Source of the DNA: Saccharothrix longispora
GTDB taxonomy: Bacteria > Actinomycetota > Actinomycetes > Mycobacteriales > Pseudonocardiaceae
Reading direction: 5' to 3'
Assembly (NCBI RefSeq): GCF_030852425.1
Contig: NZ_NSDM01000004.1
Location: 124,001 to 188,000, forward strand
Length of the DNA stretch: 64,000 nucleotides
Shown: piece after piece, positions 42,460 to 50,509 of the stretch
Numbering within the stretch: position 1 is the first letter of the stretch
How the letters are laid out: the number at the start of each line of letters is the position of its first letter
Made by a program: the position numbers and the translations under genes
Notes under the pieces: generated by a model
The model's database searches: none
Told to the model about the DNA's origin: nothing
The model's input: the letters and a program-made list of their open reading frames with translations, nothing else

Positions 42460-42575
42460 AGGAGATCAAGTCTCGTCGCGTCGCGGCCGGACGGGGTGTG
42501 ACGCGCTGGCTCCGGTCCGTCCTCCCGCCCGGTTTCACGATGACGGTCCACGGTCCTGAGGGGGCGGGTTCAGGC
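42460..42575 (+). pseudogene. Possible tail of a deaminase-type polymorphic toxin
   Basis: One frame reads RRGRTGCDALAPV (TGT Cys codon at 42497-42499). After a one-base shift at about 42518 another frame reads VLPPGFTMTVHGPEG. Together they resemble the end of SCP1.201/DddA-like cytidine deaminase toxin domains, which have a zinc Cys pair (PC-x-G-x-x-GC), then a LPPG-LTVHGP strand. The first Cys appears mutated and the catalytic HVE region is not found upstream. The next remnant is immunity-like, as expected for a toxin-immunity pair. I recognise this from pattern memory only. The 280 bp before it hold nothing I can name. Confidence 0.4.
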
Positions 42576-42602
42576 GGGGATCGAGGGAGGCGGGACCTCG
42601 GA

Positions 42603-43036
42603 GTGGGTGCCTTGGACGTGTACTACCTGTACGAGCACGGCGACGCTCCCATTGTGCTGTCCACTGCGGATGAAGTGGGTGACTCGGTCGACCGTGTTCG
42701 CGCCGAGTCTTCGCCGGCAGCGGCCATCCTGATGGACGTCCACTTGTCCGACGACCGTACGCGCAAGGGGCGGACATCGGTATCGCGGTTGATCACGGCG
42801 TGATCCGGTACTCCGGGCGTGGCCGCGCGGTGTCGTCAGCGCGGGCGAGGGGGGCGGTGGACGGCGAACCGCGTCGGTACTTCTACAGGGGGCACGAGCG
42901 AGTTCCCTCCGAACTCGGAGGTGTCGATCGACATGGCGGGCGTGGACGAGGGGGCCTGAGGTGGGAGGCTGCGGGGTGCGCTGACGCGGTACCTGCTGCC
43001 TCCGTCCACTCGCGAGGGAGATTTGTCGACAAGTAA
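42603..43036 (+). pseudogene. Frameshifted Imm1-like immunity gene
   Basis: Three frames in succession give one Imm1-like protein. LDVYYLYEHGDAPIVLSTADEV and VRAESSPAAAILMDVHLSDD come first (42603 to about 42765). GADIGIAVDHGVIRYSG and GAVDGEPRRYFYRGHE follow after a shift at about 42765, then EFPPNSEVSIDMAGV after a second shift at about 42900, then LRWEAAGC after a third. The YxxEHGDxPVVLST start and the Y-GH-EFP-SE-I segment are features I associate with the actinomycete Imm1 family. At least three indels make it non-functional. Confidence 0.6.
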
Positions 43037-43206
43037 CCAGTGGCGGTGGACGCCGTGGAGCAGGAGTTGATCCGGACAATCCGCCGACCGGGGTGCGGCA
43101 GTGGCCGCCGAGCCGTCGCCAGGGGACCACGCGTCGGGCGTCCTCGTGCCGGGCGGGGTGCGACCGGCGGCGGGGGAGCGACCGACTCGGGGCAGGCGCA
43201 CGACTG

Positions 43207-43492
43207 GTGGGCCTGAAGCGCCGGGACGCGAAGGAGGTGCGGCCGGTGCCGATCCCGCCGGTCCTGGTCGGCCTCTGCGGGACCGCCTCGACCGGTACGG
43301 CACCGGGCCGGACGCCCGTACGACCTGCGCCACGCGGCGGTCCCGCTCCGGCGGAACGGGGGTGTTCCGGCACCCGAGGTGGCGGAGCGTGCCGGCCACC
43401 CGGTGGACGTGCCGCCGAAGGTGTGCGCGAAGTGCATCGGAGGCCGGCGCGAGACGGTCGACAAGGAGGTCGGATCACTGCTCACTCGGTGA
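43207..43492 (+). pseudogene. Integrase (tyrosine recombinase) C-terminal remnant
   Basis: The last 59 codons before TGA 43490-43492 read RPYDLRHAAVPL, GVPAPEVAERAGHP and KVCAKCIGG. This is the C-terminal catalytic region of integrases of actinomycete integrative elements. The box-II Arg/His are in LRH and the late His in AGHP, but the nucleophile Tyr of the usual KVYAKCI is Cys (TGC for TAC). Upstream pieces (LVGLKRRDAKEVRPVPIPP; RDRLDRYGTGPD) lie in other frames, so there are additional indels. It lies 166 bp from the 3' end of a tRNA-Arg gene, the usual position of such integrases beside their attachment site. Confidence 0.75.
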
Positions 43493-43658
43493 GTCGGATC
43501 ACTTCCGGCCCTGTGCGGGAGACGCCCCGGAGGGCCGGCCTGATTCCGCGGACCCCGGCGGACAGAGGCGGATTCCGGCTGACGGCGACTGACGGAAAAG
43601 ATCAGGCCCCGAGCGCGTTGCCGCTGCTCAGGGCCTGATTCACCCGGCGAAAGGTGAG

Positions 43659-43731
43659 TGCCCCCGGCAGGATTCGAACCTGCGACACACGGTTTAGGAA
43701 ACCGATGCTCTATCCCCTGAGCTACGAGGGC
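43659..43731 (-). tRNA. tRNA-Arg (anticodon CCT)
   Basis: The minus strand folds as a complete cloverleaf: acceptor GCCCTCG/CGGGGGC (one G-U pair), D arm with AGCTCAGGGGATAGAGC, anticodon loop TTCCTAA (CCT at 43698-43696), and T arm CGCAGGTTCGAATCCTGCG. CCA is not encoded. The discriminator A is at 43659. It reads AGG codons. Its 3' end faces the integrase remnant, making it the likely former attachment site of an element. Confidence 0.95.
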
Positions 43732-43964
43732 GCGAGCGGCAGCCTACCCGGTCGGCCGGCAGCGGGGGACGGGTGGGTTGTCACTCGGCTGGGGGTAGGA
43801 CGGTGCACCGGGGGTGAGTACCGGGGCCGGGCACTGCGACTGTCCGGGCGAAGTGGGGTACCCCGTCTTCTCCGGATCGGTTCCGTGAGGTACAGAAGGG
43901 GTTGTCCTCCCTCAGGGGTCGTCTCCCCCCAGGGGCGTCACCTCCCTCCGACGAAAGCCACCCC

Positions 43965-44888
43965 ATGACCAGTCGACCCTGGCCTGACTTCCGTCCCGGC
44001 CCCATGGACTCCGCCCGCTCCTGGTGGAGACGGGTGCGCGCCAAGCCGGACGCCGAGGCTTACACGTTCGTGCCCTCTTCGACGTCGCACCAGCACCCCT
44101 TCGAGTCGCCGCTGCCCAGCGCCGTCTACGGGCTGGACTTCCACGCGAAGATGACGATCCACTGGCGGGTCGACCTGACGACCGGCGCGCGGCACAACGC
44201 GCCGCGCAGCGCGGCGATCAACGACGTCGTCCAGCGGGCCCGGGCGCTGACCGAGCGGGCGATGCTGGTGCACCACGCCCCGCTCCAGCACCAGCTCGGG
44301 GACGAGCTGGCGGCCGAGCGGCAGGTGGAGGGCACGCACGTCTGGGCACGCGCCGAGGGTGTCGTGCTGACCGTCGTGGAGGCCGATCTCCAGATGGCCC
44401 GCAAGCACATCGAGCTGCTCCAGACCACCACGATGCGCCAGGCCGAGCGGGACGCCGAGCGCGCCGAGATCAAGTACCTGCGCGACGAGGTGCTGACCGA
44501 CCTGTCGAGCGCCACGATCTGGTGGCTCGTCCGCAACGGCTACCAGGTGGAGCAGGCCGTGCAGCTGAGCCGCCACCTGGCGGAGCTGGTCGGGATCGCC
44601 GCGAACCGCCGCGACCAGCACTGGGCCGACACCCTCGTGACGAGCTTCGAGAGCGCCCTCCCGCGCCTGGACGACGGCCACCGCACCGACGTCCGCCTGC
44701 ACCTGGCCAAGGCGCTCGGCATCTACGGCGGCACGTCGGTGGCCGCCGAGTTCGCCGACCAGGTGGGCCTGCCGCCGGACACGCCGGCGAGCCTGCCGGC
44801 GCACGACGCCCCGGTGCGGCTCCCACCCCAGGGGTCCCCGCCGCACGGCCTGCCGGCCCACAACAACGGTCATCGGCCGCGCTCGTGA
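43965..44888 (+). CDS. Hypothetical conserved-looking soluble protein
   Basis: The 307-residue protein has no signal peptide. Residues 1-60 are mixed, followed by a segment of about 150 residues with strong helical and coiled-coil character (ADLQMARKHIELLQTTT, then QAERDAERAEIKYLRDEVL). It ends in a Pro/His-rich, probably disordered tail (PPDTPASLPAHDAP onward). The middle (GVVLTVVEADLQMA) faintly recalls band-7/SPFH-like proteins, but I do not claim it. ATG 43965 lacks a ribosome-binding site; ATG 44004 is another option. FkbM follows 17 bp later, so they may share a transcript. Confidence 0.65.
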   Translation: MTSRPWPDFRPGPMDSARSWWRRVRAKPDAEAYTFVPSSTSHQHPFESPLPSAVYGLDFHAKMTIHWRVDLTTGARHNAPRSAAINDVVQRARALTERAMLVHHAPLQHQLGDELAAERQVEGTHVWARAEGVVLTVVEADLQMARKHIELLQTTTMRQAERDAERAEIKYLRDEVLTDLSSATIWWLVRNGYQVEQAVQLSRHLAELVGIAANRRDQHWADTLVTSFESALPRLDDGHRTDVRLHLAKALGIYGGTSVAAEFADQVGLPPDTPASLPAHDAPVRLPPQGSPPHGLPAHNNGHRPRS

Positions 44889-44905
44889 TTCCCTAACCTG
44901 ACGAG

Positions 44906-45649
44906 GTGACCCAGAACTTGACCGAGGTGCGTGGCGCGGCCGTCGCCGGCGCGCTGCGCGTCCTCGCCCGGCTGACGCCGTTCGTCGAACCCGAGCTGAT
45001 CGGTCTGCGCGACGTGGTGCGCCCCGGCGACGTGTGCCTCGACGTCGGCGCCGCGCTCGGCCTCTACACCGTCACGCTGTCCCGCCTCGTAGGTCCACAC
45101 GGGACGGTCCACAGCGTCGAGCCGCTGCTGTTCGCGCACCCGGCCCTGTCGTACCTGCTGCGCCCGCGCGAGGCGCGCAACGTGGTCCGGCACTCCGTGG
45201 CGCTCGGCGTCAGCGAGGGGCAGCACGTGATGAGCGTGCCGGTCCGCCACGGCACACCGGTCACCGGCCGCTCGTTCCTCACCGCGGGCGCGGACGGGCT
45301 CGGCTCCAACGAGGAGTTCACCGAGCACGTCGAGGTCCTCGTCCGCACGGACACGTTGGACCGGTTCTGCCGGGCCAACGCCATCGAGAGGCTGGACTTC
45401 GTCAAGGCCGACGTGGAGGGCGCGGAGCTGCGGGTGCTGGAGGGCGGCGCGGAGACCATCGAGCGGTTGCGGCCGACGCTGCTGCTGGAGGTCGAGGAGC
45501 GGCACGTGCTGCGCTTCGGCTACCGGGCGCGCGACGTGCAGGACTGGCTTGCCGAGCGCGGTTACTCGATGCACGCGTGGCGGCACAACGCGTGGCGGCG
45601 CGTGGACCGGATCGACGGCCGCGTGCGCAACTACCTGTTCAGGCCTTGA
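44906..45649 (+). CDS. FkbM-family methyltransferase
   Basis: The 247-residue SAM methyltransferase has motif I VCLDVGAALGLYTVTLSRLVG, VHSVEPL after it, and the FkbM signature DTLDRFCRANAIERLDFVKADVEGAELRVLEGG in outline. FkbM enzymes methylate hydroxyl groups on sugars or polyketides; no cluster context names the substrate. TAACCT (44894-44899) ends 6 nt before GTG 44906, suggesting either a leaderless message or an internal promoter. A strong terminator follows. Confidence 0.88.
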   Translation: MTQNLTEVRGAAVAGALRVLARLTPFVEPELIGLRDVVRPGDVCLDVGAALGLYTVTLSRLVGPHGTVHSVEPLLFAHPALSYLLRPREARNVVRHSVALGVSEGQHVMSVPVRHGTPVTGRSFLTAGADGLGSNEEFTEHVEVLVRTDTLDRFCRANAIERLDFVKADVEGAELRVLEGGAETIERLRPTLLLEVEERHVLRFGYRARDVQDWLAERGYSMHAWRHNAWRRVDRIDGRVRNYLFRP

Positions 45650-45674
45650 CGGGCGGAGAGGTCCCGAGAAGGCG

Positions 45675-45710
45675 GAAGACCCCGGTCCCTGGGGGTGGAC
45701 CGGGGTCTTC
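45675..45710. terminator. Perfect 14-bp hairpin between convergent genes
   Basis: GAAGACCCCGGTCC (45675-45688) and GGACCGGGGTCTTC (45697-45710) pair fully around an 8-nt loop, between the fkbM stop and the penicillin acylase stop. It can serve both strands. Confidence 0.85.
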
Positions 45711-45722
45711 CTGTGGACCGGT

Positions 45723-48700
45723 CTACGAAACGTAGACCTCAAGCTCGTGAACCGAGTATCCGTAACCCGTGGCCCGTTGGATACCCGTCATTCGTACGAA
45801 TCGTGCCGCAGAAGGTGCGAAGGACACAAGGTCCTGGCCGCCATCACTGGTGGAAGTCGCATACATCGTCCGCCACCGCACGCCATCGGATGACAACTCT
45901 ATGCGATATCCCTTGGCATACGCGGCTTCCCACGACAGCACCACCCGACCCACCACGCGCACCGAACCCAGGTCCACCTGCAACCACTGGTGGTCCGACC
46001 AGTCGCTCGCCCAGCGGGTGTCCACCCTGCCGTCCACGGCGTGCGCGGGCGGCGACTCGTAGAGGCCGCGCTCGTGGCTGCCGGCGGTGGCCACCGCGCC
46101 CGCCGCGAGGTTCGCCACGGACGTCCCGCGGCGGGAGGGGAACTGCACGACCTGCTGGTACGTGGGCCGGTTCTGCCAGTTCACCTCGTCCTGCGTGATG
46201 CCGCCCATGGCGCGGTGCTGGATGGTGTCCGCGCACCACTGGTCGCCTGCCGCGCACGTGGCGTCACCGGGGTACACGGTGGTCGCGGGCACGGCCGCCG
46301 CCGCGCGCAGGCTGTCCAGCAGCACCTGGCGGCACGCGGCCACCGCGCCGCCGCCGCAGTAGCGCTGGTCGAGCGCGCCGTCCACGCGGTCGCCCAGCAC
46401 GGCCCGCACATCCTTGTCCACGTAGCTCCACCAGCCGGTCTGGAACGAGGAGCCCTTGTGCGGCGCGGTGCCGTGCGTGTCCGACGGCGCCTCGTCGACC
46501 TGCGCGGCCCGGGTGAGCTGCCCGTAGAGGGCGTCGCCGAGACCGGGCTTGAACTGGGCCTCCACCAGGCGCGGCCACCACGCGTCGAGCACGCGGATCG
46601 CGTCGGCGTGGGCGTAGGCCCTGCTGCCCCGCGCGGTCTCCTTGCGCAGCGACCCCGACTGGAGCCAGGTCCGCAGCGAGGCCACGGTGGACGCGAGGGC
46701 CGGGTCGGTGACGGCGGCGGTGTCGATGACCCGCAGCAGGTCCGGCAGCACCTGCTCGGCCCGCAGGTCCGCCACGCCCGCCTCGGCCACGACCTTCGTC
46801 AACGACGCCCGGGTGACCGGTCCGCGCGCGATCAGCGCCCGCACGCGGTCGTCGAGCAGGTCGCCGCGGTGCACGGAGCCCATCGCGTAACCGGCCGCCG
46901 AGTAGTCCAGGGCCTGCTTGTTGTTCCAGCTGATGTAGTAGTCCTGGTTGACCGAGTTCGGGTGCTGCGCGAACGGCGTGTACGACGCGGTGTTGTCGTC
47001 CGGGTTCCAGCCCTCCCACTCGTAGGCGGGTTCGGCGCGCACCGGCAGGTGCGGGTCCACGGTGGCCTTGCGCACCGGGTTCGAGCCGGAGTTGAAGTAC
47101 GCGGTGTCGCGCGAGTCCACGTAGAACCAGTTGAACGCGTAGCCGACGTGCTCGGCGGCGCGCTGGAAGTCGGCGGCGGACCGGATGGCGTCGGGGTCGT
47201 TGAACGCCTGGAACCCGATGATCGAGTCCACCTCGTGCAGGTAGGTCGAGCGCAGCGAGGTGTAGGCGACGAACCTGCCGCCCACCGTGGCGCGGCTCTG
47301 CACCAGCCCGTACTTCGTGCGGTACGCCCGCAGCGTGTACGACCCGGCGGGCGTGGGGTCGGCCACGGTGGGCTTCCACGCGTTCTTCCGCTCCAGCCGC
47401 TCCATCGGCAGGCACTGGCCGCGGAAGCGGTAGTGGACCGAGGACGCGGTGGGCGCGGCGCCGTTCGGCTCGCACAGCTCCACGGCGTAGGTGTCGGTGA
47501 TGTCCTGCGAGGCGGACGTGGCGCTCCACGAGTAGTCGACGCCCCGGCCCAGCTGCACGTACATCGACACGCCCGCGAACGACACGCCGCGCGCCCGCAG
47601 GCCCGGGCCGTGCAGTTCCTGGAGCATGAGCAGCTGCGGCGCGAAGTACCCGGTCTGCGGGCCCCACACGGCGATCGGGTTGCCGCTGTCGGTGTGCGCG
47701 CCGGACACGGCGAGCGCGTTGGACATGCCCTGCTTGCGGGTCAGCAGGTCGCGCGGCAGCACGCCGTCGGCGAACAGCCCCTCCAGCGCCGCCAGGTCGG
47801 CCGGGACGTCCGCGGTGGACTGTCCGGACGAGACCTGGTCGTGCACCACGGGTTCCGGCGTGACGACGCCGCCGTCCGGCAGCGCCACGCCCTGCGGGGA
47901 CGCGGGCGTCGTGCCGTAGGGGAAGCGCTGCCCGTCGTGCAGGGTGAGCACGGCCTCCGGGTCGTTCTGCTCGCGGAACGACCGCCACACCCGGTCGCCG
48001 ACCTCGGCGCCGTAGCGGTTCTGCGCGGCGAGCTTCACCAGCGCGTTCTGCACCTCGCCGCCGCCGCCCGCGCCGAACAGCCCGCCGACCACGGCGGCGA
48101 TGGCGACCAGGTCGGTCGGCTGGAACGGCCGGATGTCGTTCCAGTTGGTGATGGCGTCGGCGTGCCCGGTCAGCACGTACTCGCCGGGGAAGGTGCGCGA
48201 CTTGACCGCCGCCGTGATGTAGGCGTTGATGCCCTCGACGTAGTCCTTCACGTCCTGGAGGGCCTGCGCGCCGCGCGCGCCCTTGGCGGCGACGGAGTCG
48301 ATCTGGGCCTGGAGGTCGGCCTCGGTGTAGGGGATCTGGGTGTAGAAGCTCTGCTCCAGCGCCCGGTTGCCCTCGGCGCCGCCCGCGAAGCCGGACAGCT
48401 GCCCGCGCCCGAGGTGGCGGAACAGGTCCATCAGCCACAGCCGGTCCTGCGCGGCGGCGTAGCCCGCGCCGAACTCCGTCCCCGAGCGGGTGGTCCCGTG
48501 GATGTGGGGGACGCCGGTCGCCTTGTCGCGCACGATGGTGACGTCCGCGCGCGGTCGGATGGTGCTCTCGACCTGTCCGGCGGGGACGCCGAACGAGGCG
48601 TCGTTGAAGAAGGTGGCCAGCTGCTCGTTGGTCAGCCCGCCGTACCCGGACACCAGGGCGTCGTACTTGCCGATCTGGTCGGCGGAGTGCGCCGGGCGGG

Positions 48701-48917
48701 TGCCGAGGACCTGGTGGGCGAGGATGTCGGTGAGCGTGGCGTTGCCGTTCTGGCCGGGTGGCAGGACGTCGTGGCACTGGCCGAGGCAGTGGTCGTCCGG
48801 TGCGAACGCGCTGCTCCTGGGCTCCGGCGGGGGAGCGGCGGTGGCGGTGGCGGGGACGGTCACGGCGGTCGCGGCCAGCAGGACGACCGCGGCGATCGAT
48901 CGGGCGGCTCTCCGCAT
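45723..48917 (-). CDS. Secreted penicillin acylase-family protein with discoidin domain
   Basis: The 1064-residue exported protein has a signal peptide (MRRAARSIAAVVLLAATAV). It then carries a penicillin-amidase alpha region (VTIVRDKATGVPHIHG, FGAGYAAAQDRLWLMDLFR) and a beta chain that should begin at Ser399 in KQGMSNALAV after autocleavage. The last 135 residues form an F5/8 type C (CBM32-like) domain (HAVDGRVDTRWASDWSDHQWLQVDLG). As an Ntn hydrolase it may deacylate lactones, lipopeptides or quorum signals. The discoidin domain probably tethers it to glycans. AAGGAG 9 nt upstream decides ATG 48917 over 48956. Confidence 0.92.
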   Translation of the reverse strand: MRRAARSIAAVVLLAATAVTVPATATAAPPPEPRSSAFAPDDHCLGQCHDVLPPGQNGNATLTDILAHQVLGTRPAHSADQIGKYDALVSGYGGLTNEQLATFFNDASFGVPAGQVESTIRPRADVTIVRDKATGVPHIHGTTRSGTEFGAGYAAAQDRLWLMDLFRHLGRGQLSGFAGGAEGNRALEQSFYTQIPYTEADLQAQIDSVAAKGARGAQALQDVKDYVEGINAYITAAVKSRTFPGEYVLTGHADAITNWNDIRPFQPTDLVAIAAVVGGLFGAGGGGEVQNALVKLAAQNRYGAEVGDRVWRSFREQNDPEAVLTLHDGQRFPYGTTPASPQGVALPDGGVVTPEPVVHDQVSSGQSTADVPADLAALEGLFADGVLPRDLLTRKQGMSNALAVSGAHTDSGNPIAVWGPQTGYFAPQLLMLQELHGPGLRARGVSFAGVSMYVQLGRGVDYSWSATSASQDITDTYAVELCEPNGAAPTASSVHYRFRGQCLPMERLERKNAWKPTVADPTPAGSYTLRAYRTKYGLVQSRATVGGRFVAYTSLRSTYLHEVDSIIGFQAFNDPDAIRSAADFQRAAEHVGYAFNWFYVDSRDTAYFNSGSNPVRKATVDPHLPVRAEPAYEWEGWNPDDNTASYTPFAQHPNSVNQDYYISWNNKQALDYSAAGYAMGSVHRGDLLDDRVRALIARGPVTRASLTKVVAEAGVADLRAEQVLPDLLRVIDTAAVTDPALASTVASLRTWLQSGSLRKETARGSRAYAHADAIRVLDAWWPRLVEAQFKPGLGDALYGQLTRAAQVDEAPSDTHGTAPHKGSSFQTGWWSYVDKDVRAVLGDRVDGALDQRYCGGGAVAACRQVLLDSLRAAAAVPATTVYPGDATCAAGDQWCADTIQHRAMGGITQDEVNWQNRPTYQQVVQFPSRRGTSVANLAAGAVATAGSHERGLYESPPAHAVDGRVDTRWASDWSDHQWLQVDLGSVRVVGRVVLSWEAAYAKGYRIELSSDGVRWRTMYATSTSDGGQDLVSFAPSAARFVRMTGIQRATGYGYSVHELEVYVS

Positions 48918-49057
48918 GGCGCGAAGCTCCTTCCAGGCAGGGATCGTGTGACGCACGTTACTGTCCGGTACTCAATCGCGAAAGTGCTTCGCGTTTGATT
49001 CGCCCGTCCGGGTGTGACTCATTGACGGTTCACGAATAGGTTGGGAAAACAGTTCAC

Positions 49058-49696
49058 ATGACGCGACGCCGAACGTTCCTGACCGGTCTCGCCGGCGCGG
49101 GTGCGCTCGCGGGCCTGGGCGCGCTGCCCGCGAGCGCGGCCGCGTCGCCCGTCCTGCCGATCCGCAGCTGTGCCGACTGGGGCGCCCGGCCGCCCTCCGC
49201 GCCGACGACCACCGTCCACGTGCGCCCCGTCCGCATCCTGATCCACCACACCGCCTCGGCGAACTCCACCGACTTCTCCCAGGCGCACGCCTACGAGCAC
49301 GCCCACTGGATCCAGGACCTGCACATGGACACCAACGGCTGGCTCGACTCCGGCCAGCACTTCACCAACAGCCGCGGCGGGTTCCTGATGGAGGGCAGGC
49401 ACGGCAGCCTGGCGGCGCTGCGCGCGGGCGATCGCGTCGTCGAGGGCGCGCACTGCCCCGGCCAGAACACCGCCGCCATCGGCATCGAGAACGAGGGCAC
49501 CTACCTCACCGTCGAACCGCCGCGCACCCAGTGGGACTCCCTGGTGTCCTTCTGCGTCTACACGTGCGAGCAGTACGGGATCGCCCCCGATCGGATCGAC
49601 GGCCACCGCGACTACCGCGACACCCTGTGCCCGGGTGACCGGCTCTACGCGCTCCTGCCCCGACTGCGCTCGGAAGTCGCGGCGGTGCTGGCCTGA
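49058..49696 (+). CDS. Exported peptidoglycan recognition protein (Amidase_2 type)
   Basis: The 212-residue protein has a Tat signal (RRRTFLTGLAGAGALAGLG, cleavage near ASAAA). A PGRP/N-acetylmuramoyl-L-alanine amidase domain follows. Zinc ligands appear as His in ILIHHTAS, His in GHRDYRDTLCPG and the following Cys; the Tyr/Glu positions are in IGIENEGTY. It should cleave the muramoyl-L-alanine bond of peptidoglycan outside the cell. No ribosome-binding site is obvious before ATG 49058. It is divergent from the penicillin acylase across 140 bp. Confidence 0.92.
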   Translation: MTRRRTFLTGLAGAGALAGLGALPASAAASPVLPIRSCADWGARPPSAPTTTVHVRPVRILIHHTASANSTDFSQAHAYEHAHWIQDLHMDTNGWLDSGQHFTNSRGGFLMEGRHGSLAALRAGDRVVEGAHCPGQNTAAIGIENEGTYLTVEPPRTQWDSLVSFCVYTCEQYGIAPDRIDGHRDYRDTLCPGDRLYALLPRLRSEVAAVLA

Positions 49697-49766
49697 CCTG
49701 GCAACTGTGAACAGGCGGCTACGGACTGCTTCCGTGGTGAGATAACGGTGAATTAACGTCAGCTTG

Positions 49767-49802
49767 CGTGCTCGTGCGCGATGCTGGACGGGTACGAGCA
49801 CG
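49767..49802 (+). promoter_or_regulatory. 9-bp perfect dyad in the leader of the orphan regulator gene
   Basis: CGTGCTCGT (49767-49775) and ACGAGCACG (49794-49802) are exact inverse copies with an 18-nt spacer, ending 23 bp before GTG 49826. It may be an autoregulatory binding site or an RNA hairpin. Confidence 0.55.
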
Positions 49803-49825
49803 AAACGCCAACTCGGGGAGGCGTC

Positions 49826-50473
49826 GTGATCAAGGTGATGCTGGCCGACGACGAAGACCTCGTCCGGTCCGGCCTCCGCATGATCCTCAGCAGCGCCGGC
49901 GACATCGAGGTCGTGGCCGAGTGCGACGACGGGCACCTGGTGGCCGACCTGGCGCGCCGGCACCGCCCGCACGTCGTGCTGCTGGACATCCGGATGCGGT
50001 CCTCCGACGGGCTCGTGGCGCTGCGCAGGCTGCGCGACCTGCCCGACCCGCCGAGGATCGCCATGCTCACCACGTTCGACGTGGACGAGTACGTCTCCGA
50101 GGCGCTGAGGCTGGGCGCGTCGGGCTTCCTGCTCAAGGACACCGAGCCGGAGCAGCTGGTCAAGGCGGTGCGCGACCTCGCGGTCGGCGGCGCCGTGCTC
50201 GACCCGGGTGTGGCGGCCCGCGTGCTGGCCGCCGTCGCCGACGGCGAACGGGCCGCCGAGCCCGCGCGCCGGCTGCTCGCCTCGCTGTCCGAGCGCGAGC
50301 GCGAGGTGCTGGTCCTCATCGGACAGGGCATGTCGAACGCCGAGATCGGCGGCACCCTGCACCTGTCCGAGGCGACCGTCAAGGGCTACGTGTCGTCCGT
50401 GCTGGGCAAGATCGGCGCGGTCAACCGGGTGCAGGCGGCGCTGGTCGCCTTCCGCGGCGGGCTGATCGCCTAG
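49826..50473 (+). CDS. NarL/LuxR-type response regulator (orphan)
   Basis: The 215-residue regulator has a receiver domain with acidic pocket DDE (8-10), phosphoacceptor Asp54 (VVLLDIRM) and Lys in FLLKD. A LuxR HTH follows (LSEREREVLVLIGQGMSNAEIG, EATVKGYVSSVLGKIG). GGGGAGG lies 5 nt before GTG 49826, which decides the start. No histidine kinase gene adjoins it, unusual for NarL regulators. Its partner must be elsewhere or absent. A dyad in the leader suggests autoregulation. Confidence 0.92.
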   Translation: MIKVMLADDEDLVRSGLRMILSSAGDIEVVAECDDGHLVADLARRHRPHVVLLDIRMRSSDGLVALRRLRDLPDPPRIAMLTTFDVDEYVSEALRLGASGFLLKDTEPEQLVKAVRDLAVGGAVLDPGVAARVLAAVADGERAAEPARRLLASLSEREREVLVLIGQGMSNAEIGGTLHLSEATVKGYVSSVLGKIGAVNRVQAALVAFRGGLIA

Positions 50474-50480
50474 CCGGCCC

Positions 50481-50509
50481 CGCCCGGCCGCTAGACCCGC
50501 GGCCGGGCG
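50481..50509. terminator. Hairpin overlapping the GGDEF gene stop
   Basis: CGCCCGGCCG (50481-50490) and CGGCCGGGCG (50500-50509) form a 10-bp stem with the CTA (TAG) stop of the GGDEF gene in the loop. It separates the convergent regulator and GGDEF genes. Confidence 0.65.

Noticed and set aside
33885..45649. Secondary-metabolite cluster around the P450 and FkbM genes
   Set aside because: No PKS, NRPS, terpene or RiPP core gene is present, and the two genes are 10 kb apart with unrelated neighbours.
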